From the NCBI RefSeq assembly GCF_000024185.1, contig NC_013790.1, forward strand, positions 1,511,501 to 1,575,500: DNA of 64,000 bases, in the 5' to 3' direction. A model generated the notes under the pieces. It saw only the letters and a list, made by a program, of their open reading frames with translations, searched no databases and was not told where the DNA came from. The position numbers were made by a program, and so were the translations under genes. Every line of letters begins with the position of its first letter. Positions within the stretch are counted from its first letter, which is position 1. The DNA comes from Methanobrevibacter ruminantium M1 (GTDB lineage Archaea > Methanobacteriota > Methanobacteria > Methanobacteriales > Methanobacteriaceae). Of the stretch, positions 35,501-44,842 are shown one piece after another.

Positions 35501-38359
35501 CTAAAATTTAGGAATCAATTCCTTCAATTCCTCATCCAAATATTGGGACAGACCAATGTCTCCCATAAGTTTTCTGATTTGTTCAACCTTATTTCTATTA
35601 AGTCCTTCGAATTGAGGAACTATATAAGAACTGATGGCTTCTGCAAGAATTAAATCTGTGCTGTCGTCGCTTATTTCATCCCTGAATTTGATGTATTCAG
35701 TCATGTCCTTGAATATAGCAGGGCCTAATTTTCTGAATTTTATTACGTCATAAACCCTTAGGAGATTGTTAGTATATTCTTCAGAGAGATCATTGGACCA
35801 CATTTTAATGAGTCGTTTATATTGGGTCTCCTCTGGCAAGTCCACTTCAATAAACATGAATCTTCTCATGAATGCATAAGAAAGGTCAAAAAGACTGTCC
35901 TTATCATCCACATTCATTGTTCCAATTATTCTCCAGTTGTTTCCGATGTAATATGTGGATTTCTCTTTATCATGCTTGGAATAGTTTTCATCCCATAGCT
36001 TGATTTTGATTGGCTTGCCGTTTTCCTTGTATGGCAACTCCACATCCTGCTTTGAAAGAACGGTAAACAATTGACCGAATGCCTTGTCTATGTCGGCCCT
36101 GTTGATTTCGTCAATTATCAGCCATTTGTTTTCTGCAATTGCATCCAGAAATTTGCCGGGATAGAAAAAGAGTTCTCCCTTTTCATTAGGCATCAGCCCT
36201 CCAATCGTATCAAAAGTGGACCAATCGGAAGTTGCCGTAGTCAAAATGTAACCGTCAATGAAGTTATTGTCGCTTGCTGCAGTTGCAAACTTGATTGCAA
36301 GTTCTGTTTTACCAGTTCCTGGAGTTCCGTCAAGTATTATGTTTTTGCCGGCATTAAGTGATGCGCACAATTGATTTACTGTAGTTTCAGCAATGGCAAA
36401 TGATTGAAGCTTGGATTCCAATAATGGAGGATTGATGTTTAAAAGTTCATATTTTGTCTCTTCAATATAGACTTCAGTGATTTCCTCAATCTCCTCGTCA
36501 TCCAAATCCATCTCATCAAACTCGCTTTCATCTATGCCCTCTAAAATCTCATCGGTATCCACATAGAATTCTATTGGAATTTTTTCAGCTTTATTTGTAG
36601 CAAAGTAGATTGGTGGAGTGGAGCATAGATAATGACAAATGGCATCAAATGCCCTAAATTCAAATACATCATATTTATCATAATAATAAGCGTTCCTTAA
36701 ATTATGTATGAACTCTTTATACTTTGCATTGTTGCTTATATAGCGATCCAATTCATTTGACAAGAGGATTTCATCCCCTAGAATTAGAGACAGGAGTTTA
36801 ACAGTATCAATGGTTTTTTGATTGATTACATAATAATAATCGTCCAGATAATAAAGAATTGAACTGAATCTGCCTGATTTGAATCCCTTGCTATATCCGC
36901 TGTCATTGAATTCCTTGATTATTCTCTTTTGATCTGCTTCATCCCTATTTCCTATCAATCCTTTCAATGTTTCAAATAATAAAATGGCAGTTTTGCTTAA
37001 GTCTTCATCGCTTATCTTTAATTTTCCCTTAATGGAGGCCTTGATATTCTTACTTCCGTCTCCATGAACCTTCATCTTGCGATTGACAAGTCTATCCCAT
37101 ACATCATCAACAATATCCTCATCATTTTCGTATTTTAACAATAAATCATTCCAAACATCATTTATCTCTTTGGATTCTGTTTTATAGCCTTCCATATGAT
37201 GATAATCTTCTCTTTCAAACAAAAGCTTATATGATTCATCATATATCTTCTTCAAAATTCTCTCTTTAAGGACTTCATCGTTTCTTGCCAAAACGCACAA
37301 AAGCTGATTCCATTTATCCCCTTGCCATTCAACCAAGGTATGTCTTGCAAAGAAGTTTTTAGAAATTTCCAAATCGTCAGGGGTGTAAATCCATTTAACA
37401 GGGTAAATATTGTCCAATCCGAATTTGTTCCTGTTTTTATTCTTTGTCAAAGGAATGAAATCGCCAGTGACTACTCCAATGCCTGCTAATTTGCTCTTTC
37501 CCTTATTCGCTACGATAATATCTCCCTTTTCAACCCAATTGACGAATTTCCAAAGCATAGCCTTTGAAGGGTCTTTGACACCATCCTTATCTAAATATCT
37601 GTCCAAGGACCATTTGTTTTTAAATGTGGAATAATCAATTTCTCCATGATAAAAGCCTACGCCAATATATGATTCCTGCTTGAACTCTTCCCAAGCTTCA
37701 TCATAAATATCTGAGCCTCCTGGAGAAATTCTCCAGACTTTGCTTCCGGAATTCTTTGGACGCACATCCTTTCTGGAAGGCTCTTCACCTGCTCTTAATT
37801 CATTGTAATGGGGAATTAAAGATTCGTATATTTTTATCATTTTCTCCAAATCATTGCAAAACTCTTCCAGATCCAATTCTTCCTTTTTATAGAATTTTCG
37901 AATGATTGATTCCCCAACATTGGCTTCATGCTTAAAACCATCAGGTATTTTCAATTCATTTTCTGTAATCATATAATTCAGGTATTCGGATCTCTTCACC
38001 AATTTCTTTTCAGCATCGTCGACACCCTGGCCAAGGGACAATGTAAAACCGGAACCGTCTCCCTCAAACAAGTAAATCAAGTAAAAACCAAATTTGAAAG
38101 TATTGGTAACATCCTTATGGTAAAATCCAGCCCATGGTTTTTTAGACCAATCCATCATTCCAGGAGAGATTTTTGAATGGTATTTCTCCTTATTGGAAAC
38201 CATATCAAGAATAAACTTGTTGAAATCATCGGCTATATCATTTCTCATCTTAGCTGCAAATTCATTGTTTTTATATGGCTTTTTAGACTCGATTGGATAA
38301 ATATCTAAGATTTCCTTAAAATCATCTAATATATAAGCATATTTTTCTATATTGGGCAT
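35501..38359 (-). CDS. mcrB: McrB-like AAA+ protein with MrcB-N and EVE-like domains
   Basis: A 952-residue restriction ATPase. Residues about 1-190 resemble the MrcB/DUF3578 N-terminal domain (MMDWSKKPWAGFYH, LIYLFEGDGSGFTLSLGQG). About 205-370 looks like an EVE-type reader (VWRISPGGS, IGVGFYHGEIDY, GDIIVANKGKSKLAGIGVV), which could bind modified bases. A helical part follows, then the AAA+ motor: Walker A DGTPGTGKTELA (near 680), Walker B WLIIDEINRAD (near 748) and MNVDDKDSLFDLSYAFMRRF near 820, a variant of the McrB MNTADR motif. AAGGGG precedes the ATG. With the downstream nuclease it forms a type IV McrBC-like system. Confidence 0.85.
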   Translation of the reverse strand: MPNIEKYAYILDDFKEILDIYPIESKKPYKNNEFAAKMRNDIADDFNKFILDMVSNKEKYHSKISPGMMDWSKKPWAGFYHKDVTNTFKFGFYLIYLFEGDGSGFTLSLGQGVDDAEKKLVKRSEYLNYMITENELKIPDGFKHEANVGESIIRKFYKKEELDLEEFCNDLEKMIKIYESLIPHYNELRAGEEPSRKDVRPKNSGSKVWRISPGGSDIYDEAWEEFKQESYIGVGFYHGEIDYSTFKNKWSLDRYLDKDGVKDPSKAMLWKFVNWVEKGDIIVANKGKSKLAGIGVVTGDFIPLTKNKNRNKFGLDNIYPVKWIYTPDDLEISKNFFARHTLVEWQGDKWNQLLCVLARNDEVLKERILKKIYDESYKLLFEREDYHHMEGYKTESKEINDVWNDLLLKYENDEDIVDDVWDRLVNRKMKVHGDGSKNIKASIKGKLKISDEDLSKTAILLFETLKGLIGNRDEADQKRIIKEFNDSGYSKGFKSGRFSSILYYLDDYYYVINQKTIDTVKLLSLILGDEILLSNELDRYISNNAKYKEFIHNLRNAYYYDKYDVFEFRAFDAICHYLCSTPPIYFATNKAEKIPIEFYVDTDEILEGIDESEFDEMDLDDEEIEEITEVYIEETKYELLNINPPLLESKLQSFAIAETTVNQLCASLNAGKNIILDGTPGTGKTELAIKFATAASDNNFIDGYILTTATSDWSTFDTIGGLMPNEKGELFFYPGKFLDAIAENKWLIIDEINRADIDKAFGQLFTVLSKQDVELPYKENGKPIKIKLWDENYSKHDKEKSTYYIGNNWRIIGTMNVDDKDSLFDLSYAFMRRFMFIEVDLPEETQYKRLIKMWSNDLSEEYTNNLLRVYDVIKFRKLGPAIFKDMTEYIKFRDEISDDSTDLILAEAISSYIVPQFEGLNRNKVEQIRKLMGDIGLSQYLDEELKELIPKF

Positions 38360-38510
38360 AAAAACCCCTTATCATATTTTTTTATTAAATATTTCATTAT
38401 GGTGTCTAATAATAAATATATTAACAAAAGATAATATATTTTTTGAAAAATATTAATATTCAAAAAACAAAAAATATTATATAAAAATATTATGCCACAG
38501 GATTGATTTC

Positions 38511-38651
38511 ATGGAAGATGAACTTTTAAAAAAATACTTTAATGAACTTAGAAAGGAAGCAAACAATGAAGACTTTATAAACGAATTGGAAGGGTCTATA
38601 GAAACCATTTCAAGGGAAGAAATTGTGGAACTGATTAAAAAACATTATTAG
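38511..38651 (+). CDS. 46-residue small protein before the SMC-like ATPase
   Basis: A short acidic helical protein (MEDELLKKYFNELRKEANNE, ending EIVELIKKHY) too short for routine ORF calling. Its stop lies 9 nt before the ATG of the ATPase gene and the ATPase ribosome binding site AGGTG overlaps its end, so the two are likely co-translated. A TATA-like stretch (ATTATATAAAAATAT) lies about 25-40 nt upstream. Small helical partners are common for SMC-like defence ATPases; the role here is unknown. Confidence 0.5.
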   Translation: MEDELLKKYFNELRKEANNEDFINELEGSIETISREEIVELIKKHY

Positions 38652-38660
38652 GTGCTAGAT

Positions 38661-39014
38661 ATGGGTCAAAAATTCAACATCAAAGAGTTAGAGATTAGAT
38701 CATTCAGAGGAATCAAGGATTTGAAATATGATTTTGAAGGAAAGTCCTTAGTGCTATGTGGCCCTAACGGATGTGGAAAAAGTTCAATTACACAGGCATT
38801 CGAATACCTCTTCACAGGCCAAGTCGCTTCCCTAAAGGGAATTCAGGGAGTAAAGCATGACGAATCACTTATCCATAAAGGGGATTCAAAGGAAGACCTA
38901 TTGGTTAAAGCCAAGATAGGAGGCCAATACATTGAAAGATCATTCAATGAAGAATTCAATCCAGGGCGATTGAAGGATATCTATGAAGACTCAAGAATGG
39001 CTCTTTTTTATTGA
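38661..39014 (+). CDS. SMC/RecF-like ATPase, N-terminal fragment (frameshifted)
   Basis: Encodes the head start of an SMC-like ATPase: FNIKELEIRSFRGIKDL, then Walker A CGPNGCGKSS, then FEYLFTG. The frame ends at 39014 just after a T6 run (39004-39009). One extra T there would continue ALFLLNRKKLLSFIE into the next ORF, so the two are one gene split by a single-base loss or a sequence error. I use the ATG at 38661 (AGGTG upstream) rather than the GTG three codons before it. Confidence 0.75.
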   Translation: MGQKFNIKELEIRSFRGIKDLKYDFEGKSLVLCGPNGCGKSSITQAFEYLFTGQVASLKGIQGVKHDESLIHKGDSKEDLLVKAKIGGQYIERSFNEEFNPGRLKDIYEDSRMALFY

Positions 39015-40900
39015 ATAGGAAAAAGCTTTTATCTTTCATTGAATCAAAGCCTAGAGAAAGATACAATCAAATCACAGGACTCATCTCCTATGAAAAATAT
39101 GATGAAATAGAGACAAAGCTTCGACAGGCATCCAAAGACATTAATGATGAAATAAAAATTCTAAACAAAAGGAATGATGAAAAAATCAGTGAACTGACCC
39201 AATTTTATAGCTGCGAATCTGATGACCTATATGAAAAGATTAATGCTTCTCTAAAAAAGAATAATTTAAAGCAAATTGATGAAAATACTAATTTAACCCA
39301 ATACATTGATGAAAACAAGCTTAGCAAACCACATAAACTATTAAACAAAAACATTGAAGAACTAAATCATGATTATTTAAGACTATTGGATAATTATGAA
39401 AATATCACCTTGACAGAACTGAAAACAACCAATTCATTAGTTTCATTGCTTGAAAAATCCAGGGAATACCTTTTATTGGAAAATCCAGATAAATGTCCCA
39501 TTTGTCAAAAATACATTGACAGCGAAGAAATCATAAATGATTTAAGTCCAAAAATCGATAAAATCAATGAAAACTTGAAGTTGTTTAAAGATTGGAAAAA
39601 TGACTGCAACATTATAATAAAGCAATTATCAGATTTAGATTATGAAATAAAGGATTTCAATGGTGAAAATCACAATTCATTGGACTATGATTTGAACGAT
39701 TTGATAGAATCATTAAATGACTTGTCAAATTTCGATAAAGGACTATCTGAAATGGACAGGGAAATATTGGGCTCTCTAAATAAAGATATCATTTCCATAA
39801 AAGGTAAAATGCAAGCAAATACAGATGAGATAAACAGGAATTTAGACCATCTACAAATTCTTAAGAATATTAGGGAAAATGAAAAATATTTGGAAAAGAT
39901 TCAAAAGCAATATGATGTTTCCAAAAAATCTCATGAATTGTTTAAAAAGATCAAAGAAGAAGAGCTTGCCAATATCTTAAAGCAAATAGAAGAATATACC
40001 ATTGAATTCTACAATTATATACACTACGATGAAGACATAAACAGCCCTAAAATGAAAATCAAAGGTTCCAATAGCTTGACTTTGGCCCTATTCTTTGAAG
40101 ATGACGAGTCAGAGCCAAGGTCATTTTCAAGCGAAGGGCATATTGATACCTTAGGATTATGTCTCTTTTTGGCATTTGTAAAGGAATTCAATAAATATGA
40201 TTTCATCATTTTAGACGATATCATCTCTACCGTTGACTTGGAACATAAGGAACAGGTAATTAACCTTCTGTTTGAATACTTTGGAAACTATAAATTCATT
40301 ATAACCACCCATAACAAGCTATGGTTTGAGCAATTGGCAAGGCTTGCCGATTACTATCAACAAGGCAGATTCCAATTTGTTGAAATTACTGACTGGGACA
40401 GGGAAATAGGACCGTCACTGTCACGTAAAAAAGATGAAAAAGAAAGGATTGAACAGTACATAAATGACAATGACACCTTTGCAGCAGGCAATGCAATCAG
40501 ACGCCAGCTGGAATATGAATTGGATAAAATCTGCAAGGTAAATGAAATACCTCTGCCTCTTAAAAAGCATTATACTGTAGGGGACTACTACACTCCAACA
40601 AAGAAATTTGCTAAGGAAATGTTTAAGGACACTGATGTTGAAGAATATTACAAAAATGTATTCAAAGAACTGGATTTGTCTTTATACAAAGCAAATCTCA
40701 CATCCCATAACAATGAAATGAACTATGACTTGAACATCAATGAAATTAAAAAATTAAGGGATGCCGTTTATGGTTTGGAAACAGCATTCAAGTGCAAGAA
40801 TCATTCTGGAAACTATGTATTGAAGTTTGATATGGACAAATGTCTAGGACTTTGCAGCCATAAACGGTGCATAGACTTCTTTACATTTAATAGAATTTGA
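39011..40900 (+). CDS. SMC/Rad50-like ATPase, main fragment (frameshifted)
   Basis: Continues the preceding fragment; together they would make about 745 residues. It has a long coiled coil broken by a Rad50-type zinc hook KCPICQK (near residue 160), then the second half of the ATPase head: SFSSEGHIDTLGLCLFLAF (signature), FIILDDIISTVDLEHK (Walker B and D-loop) and FIITTHNK (H-loop). A C-terminal region with six Cys/His (CKNH, CLGLCSHKRC) follows. Such proteins occur in several defence systems and in DNA repair. The stop lies at a junction with a decayed transposase, so the natural C-terminus might be lost. It may be a pseudogene. Confidence 0.75.
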   Translation: MNRKKLLSFIESKPRERYNQITGLISYEKYDEIETKLRQASKDINDEIKILNKRNDEKISELTQFYSCESDDLYEKINASLKKNNLKQIDENTNLTQYIDENKLSKPHKLLNKNIEELNHDYLRLLDNYENITLTELKTTNSLVSLLEKSREYLLLENPDKCPICQKYIDSEEIINDLSPKIDKINENLKLFKDWKNDCNIIIKQLSDLDYEIKDFNGENHNSLDYDLNDLIESLNDLSNFDKGLSEMDREILGSLNKDIISIKGKMQANTDEINRNLDHLQILKNIRENEKYLEKIQKQYDVSKKSHELFKKIKEEELANILKQIEEYTIEFYNYIHYDEDINSPKMKIKGSNSLTLALFFEDDESEPRSFSSEGHIDTLGLCLFLAFVKEFNKYDFIILDDIISTVDLEHKEQVINLLFEYFGNYKFIITTHNKLWFEQLARLADYYQQGRFQFVEITDWDREIGPSLSRKKDEKERIEQYINDNDTFAAGNAIRRQLEYELDKICKVNEIPLPLKKHYTVGDYYTPTKKFAKEMFKDTDVEEYYKNVFKELDLSLYKANLTSHNNEMNYDLNINEIKKLRDAVYGLETAFKCKNHSGNYVLKFDMDKCLGLCSHKRCIDFFTFNRI

Positions 40901-41400
40901 TTGCTTTAGATGGTACTGGACATACAAGTGACTATGTTGATAAATATCGCTCAAATAAGAACCAAAAAGAAAAAGGATACAGTAAATCATATTGCTATCG
41001 ATGTGTACAATGAATGATCCTTCATTATGGAGTCTCTAGATGTCCAAAACATGATTGCAATTTGCTTTTGCAGCCGTAAGGCAAATGAAAAAATATAAAC
41101 CGCATTACTATTTATAGTGCTTATGACTTTGAAGAACTAAGGAAACGCATAAACAAAATAGTTTAGCTTTAGACCAAATACCACTTAAAACAAGAGCATG
41201 GCCATTATCGTTCGAACAGTGCAACAGTCTTCAGACCTAAAGTCTATGGCAGAAGAATGAATGTGGAAAGTGTTATTCTGTAGTTAAGAGAAAATTTTCT
41301 GGTGTAAACTTTTCATGAAGTGATCGATTGCGTAATGAAAAAACCAAGCTAAAAGATGTGTTATAAAATATTTACAGACACATACAAATCTTTTAGAAAG
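40894..41400 (+). pseudogene. Decayed DDE transposase remnant
   Basis: Reading through stops and shifts gives LDGTGHTSDYVDKY, then MILHYG and RCPKHD, AYDFEELRKRINK, HGHYRSNS, FRPKVYGRRMNVESVI, VKRKFSGVNFS and LRNEKTKLKDVL. This is the catalytic part of a DDE transposase of a kind I associate with Methanobrevibacter. The N-terminal part is missing: homology begins where the SMC-like ORF ends. At least three stops and two frameshifts show it is dead. It runs up to the trailer end of CRISPR array 1. Confidence 0.75.
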
Positions 41401-41462
41401 GGTTTCTACAAAGGCTGAAGAATCATTGCAATTTTATTTATAAGAAAACTGAAGGGATAAAC

Positions 41463-42294
41463 ATAGCAATCATTGTTTTGTTAGAATAATCAATGCAATA
41501 AAATTAAACAAAGGAAACAGATTCCAAAGAAGGTGTTGTAATCCTTATTTTAGTAGATTAGCTTTTGCAATTTTTTTCCAAATCTTATAAGCAGGAGGCC
41601 AGAAAGATCGCAACCCTTATTTTAGTAGATTAGCTTTTGCAATACATATAGATAAATCCTTATGGATAGAGAGGGTAGGTCGCAATCCTTATTTTAGTAG
41701 ATTAGCTTTTGCAATAAACTACTACACAGGTGTTAAAATCGGAGAAATTTGTCGCAATCCTTGTTTTAGTAGATTAGCTTTTGCAATACTATAAAGAGTT
41801 AAAGGCCAAAGCCTTTAAAGATGTCGCAATCCTTGTTTTAGTAGATTAGCTTTTGCAATTCAATAGGAATGAAATAACAAATGACGCGCAGAAGGTCGCA
41901 ATCCTTGTTTTAGTAGATTAGCTTTTGCAATATAAGGGTATGTTAAAAACCCTAAAAAACTATAAACGTCGCAATCCTTGTTTTAGTAGATTAGCTTTTG
42001 CAATTATGAAATATAAAGAGTTCTCAGATAAATGGGAGAAGTCGCAATCCTTGTTTTAGTAGATTAGCTTTTGCAATAGAACGGAGGAATTTCTTATGAC
42101 TAATGAAAAATCTGTCGCAATCCTTGTTTTAGTAGATTAGCTTTTGCAATACATTGCTAGACACATAGGAATGGTGGAATATGATGTCGCAATCCTTGTT
42201 TTAGTAGATTAGCTTTTGCAATCGACTACGAAGCAACTATTAGCAGAATGACCAAATGTCGCAATCCTTGTTTTAGTAGATTAGCTTTTGCAAT
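41463..42294 (-). CRISPR. CRISPR array 1, 12 repeats (11 spacers)
   Basis: 37-bp repeats that on the plus strand start GTCGCAATCCTTGTTTTAGT and end GCTTTTGCAAT, with spacers of 35-36 bp and a strict 72-73 bp period. Eleven clear repeats lie at 41535-42294; the repeat at 41463-41499 is degenerate but keeps the 37-bp length and 72-bp phase. Repeats at 41535, 41607 and 41679 carry CTTATT instead of CTTGTT, which marks the old trailer end on the left. The leader is on the right beside cas1, so transcription runs leftward and the crRNA tag would end in ATTGCGAC. It belongs to the type III-A locus. Confidence 0.97.
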
Positions 42295-42611
42295 AGTCCA
42301 AAAATTTCCTCTAAACATATCAAAAACATATGGATATTGCTTCTTTTTATAGGGTTTTTGTGCAAATCTAAAAACTTAACCCTTATTTATATATATTTGC
42401 ACAATTAAAATAAAAAGTTTTCTATTAATATTACCTAATATTAATCATTGAATAAATTATATTAATGTTTAAAATCAAAATATCAAAAAAATAAAGGTTA
42501 AGATATAATTAATTAAAAAAATAAGGAAAAAAAGAGAAATAAAAAAATATGGAAAAAATAGTGAAAAAATAAAAATTCATTAAAAATTGATAGGTTTGCA
42601 CAAAATGGCTT
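42295..42611 (-). promoter_or_regulatory. Leader of CRISPR array 1
   Basis: About 315 bp of AT-rich DNA right of the leader-end repeat, nearly matched by the region right of array 2. Conserved blocks, on the plus strand, are AGTCCAAAAAT next to the repeat, GCTTCTTTTTATAG, TGTGCAAATCTAAAAACTTA, TTATTTATATATATTTGCAC (TATA-like when read leftward, about 95 nt from the repeat) and ATAGGTTTGCACAAAATGG at the far end. It lies between the array and the cas1 stop. Confidence 0.85.
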
Positions 42612-42621
42612 TCTGGATTAT

Positions 42622-43626
42622 TCACCATCTAAGAGAAAACCCTTCATATGGTACGCCATTTGTTAAATAATCAGCCATAAGCTTGCCTTGATATAAAATA
42701 ATATCTGAATAACTAATATTCTTACTATGAAACATTATCTTGCTATTTAATTTATCCAATATTTTTGCAATCAAAAGTCGTCTAGCCCTCTCATGAATCT
42801 TAATATAATTGCCATCTTCTTCAAAGTCATCTGGTGTAATCTGATTCCTATTAACTATTGAGAGCACTGTCTTATCAACTATCTGCTGTCTAAATTCTTC
42901 AATAAGATCATAAACCAAACTAGCCCTTCCATAGCGCTCTGAATGTAGAAAACCACAATATGGATCAAGGCCTGCCAAATATATTGACTTCCAAATCTCA
43001 CTTTCTATTACTGCATAACCATAATTTAACAATGAATTAACCGGATCTTTAGCACCTCTGCCACTTCTGCCAAAAAATTCCCATTTCTCATCAAGAACAC
43101 TAGCAAAAGCTGACCAATATTCATGTGACGCTTGCCCTTCAATTCCCAGTATATTATTTCTAATATTATCTGAATTGATATTAGATAATTTTTCTATTTT
43201 ACCAATATGTTCTGAAACCTTTTCTCTTTGTTCAATAATATAATCTTTCTCTTCCCTGCTTTTTGCAAGGGTTCCAAGCACTGCCTTTTGATTTTCAATC
43301 TTTGCTCTTACAAAAGCCTTAGCCAAATAGCCGCTTCTTGAGTCTGTAAGTGCAAAGTACTGTTCCTTTTTGACAATTGCGTTTTTCCTATCTGGAGCTG
43401 AGAGTCTGTAATCCACATGGCCTTTCCAATTGATTGATACGCAGTCCACATCATTTTCAGCAAGCAGGGTCAATGCATCAAAGGTAATTGATCCCTTGCC
43501 AGTTAATAGTATTTGGCTTATATCCTTTGCCAAATAATAGTTTATCTCTTTTCCGTTTTCCTTAATCACAATTTGATTGTCCCTTTTAGCAACTGATTTG
43601 CCAAATCCGTCTACAACTAATTTCAT
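42622..43626 (-). CDS. cas1: CRISPR integrase Cas1
   Basis: A 334-residue Cas1, the metal-dependent integrase that with Cas2 inserts new spacers next to the leader. The strand-rich N-terminal domain ([18 protein letters not shown]) precedes the helical catalytic domain, with Glu163 ([11 protein letters not shown]), His228 ([10 protein letters not shown]) and Glu243 (DLIEEFR) as expected active-site residues. All are present. AAGGAG lies before the ATG. It is the last gene of the adaptation set: cas2, a Cys-rich micro-ORF, then cas1, next to the leader of array 1. Confidence 0.97.
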
Positions 43627-43769
43627 TTTAAAAACTCCTTGATAACTATTCTTTATTAAAGTCTTAAACTCTTTAATTTTCTTATTTTCATTTATTATTA
43701 AAATTAAATGCCCATTTTTTCTTTTTAAATCTTTAACTCTTTAATTATAGTTTTTAAGCTAATTAAAAC

Positions 43770-43927
43770 TCACAAATCATATAAATCATCATCAAAGTAG
43801 GGATCGCAGTCATCCCCATCACAAGTTTCATAGTTTCTGCACTGACTGCAATAGGATATTTCATCATCTCCAGAAATTATATATCTCTCTATCATACCAC
43901 CACATCCAAATAATGCACAAAATACAT
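43770..43927 (-). CDS. Cys-rich micro-ORF between cas2 and cas1 (apparent frameshift)
   Basis: An open frame from 43895 encodes MIERYIISGDDEISYCSQC followed by RNYETCDGDDCDPYF and an acidic tail (41 residues). The same frame continues upstream as FCALFGCGG but has no start; an ATG at 43927, 3 nt after the cas2 stop, would enter it if the T4 run at 43919-43922 had one more T, giving MYFCALFGCGG. The Cys pattern C-x4-C, then C-x2-C-x5-C, is like a metal site; the latter resembles the C-terminal iron-sulfur cysteines of Cas4, though the nuclease is absent. Its position suggests a link to spacer acquisition. Confidence 0.45.
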
Positions 43928-43930
43928 TGG

Positions 43931-44209
43931 CTATAAGAACTCATAAAGGGATTTCTTAGGCAAGTCCAGATTGCCCTCAATCAATATGGAATCAACACAG
44001 GATTCACATGTTGGGATAAGGATTATACTATCCCTCTCTGAAGACATGAAAAAATCAAACTCGCTTGCAAGATTCAATCTCTCATCAATAGATAAAAACC
44101 CACAGAATATGGATTTCTGAATTCTATGCAAGCCATAATGCTTTAATTTTTTAACCAAGCTTGTACGTGTTGGAGTATCAACTATATCATACATTACAAA
44201 AACTAACAT
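43931..44209 (-). CDS. cas2: CRISPR adaptation protein Cas2
   Basis: A 92-residue Cas2, the dimeric bridge of the Cas1-Cas2 integrase. It has the ferredoxin-like pattern MLVFVMYDIVDTPTR (conserved Asp8), HYGLHRIQKSIFCGFL and SIILIPTCESC. A CxxC pair near the end is uncommon. GGGAGG precedes the ATG. It starts the leftward adaptation set after a 1.1-kb gap from cas6, so it likely has its own promoter (TATA-like TTTTTATAGTTT near 44300, read leftward). Confidence 0.95.
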   Translation of the reverse strand: MLVFVMYDIVDTPTRTSLVKKLKHYGLHRIQKSIFCGFLSIDERLNLASEFDFFMSSERDSIILIPTCESCVDSILIEGNLDLPKKSLYEFL

Positions 44210-44842
44210 ATTTTCCTCCCAATAATAAAGAAAATTTATTAATTTTCATAGAAAACAGAGCTAAAATCAAACATGACTGATAATTAAAACCATTAAACTA
44301 TAAAAAGAGTTTCCAAATATTAATATTCAATGATCAAATAAAATAGCCAAAACAGACTAGATATTTTTCTAATTGGATAATTAATATTTTAGAAAAATGC
44401 TAAATCTACCAATATTTATTTAGTGTTGTATGTGCATACAATAAATGTAGTTGGTTAAATATAAAGTTTTACATTATTTTTTCAAAAATCAAATCTTTTT
44501 AAATTACAAATTTTGGCTTTTATATAATTTAATCACCAATATTTGATACTTTTTTAATTTATTTAAAAAATCAATTGTTTTTTTAGGAGATGGGAATGAA
44601 AAATCTTGTTTTTTTTAAGGAAATATGGACATATAATTTTTATCCTATTGTGCAATAGTGAAAAACTTCCAGGAATTTTTTAATTTCATTAAATTTTATA
44701 ATTTTTTTAAATGGACATATGGTTTTTATGGATTTATTATTTCTATTTCAAGTTGAATTTTATTTAATTGATTAATTTAGTCTTAAAATTTTAAATGGAT
44801 ATTTGTTAATTTTTATTTTAAATCCTCAGGTTTTTATTTAAG
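44210..44842. other. AT-rich region upstream of cas2
   Basis: No ORF is supported. The words ATGGACATATAATTTTTAT (44625), ATGGACATATGGTTTTTAT (44711) and ATGGATATTTGTTAATTTTT (44795) recur with an 84-86 bp period, so this could be repeat-derived. It contains the cas2 promoter at its left edge and leads on the right into a CRISPR leader-like segment. Confidence 0.4.

Noticed and set aside
41396-41432. A thirteenth repeat in array 1
   Set aside because: The end GCAAT is in place, but the rest does not match the repeat and the phase is off by five bases.
44210-44842. Coding remnant in the region before cas2
   Set aside because: The ATGGACATAT words recur, but every frame is quickly closed and no protein motif emerges.
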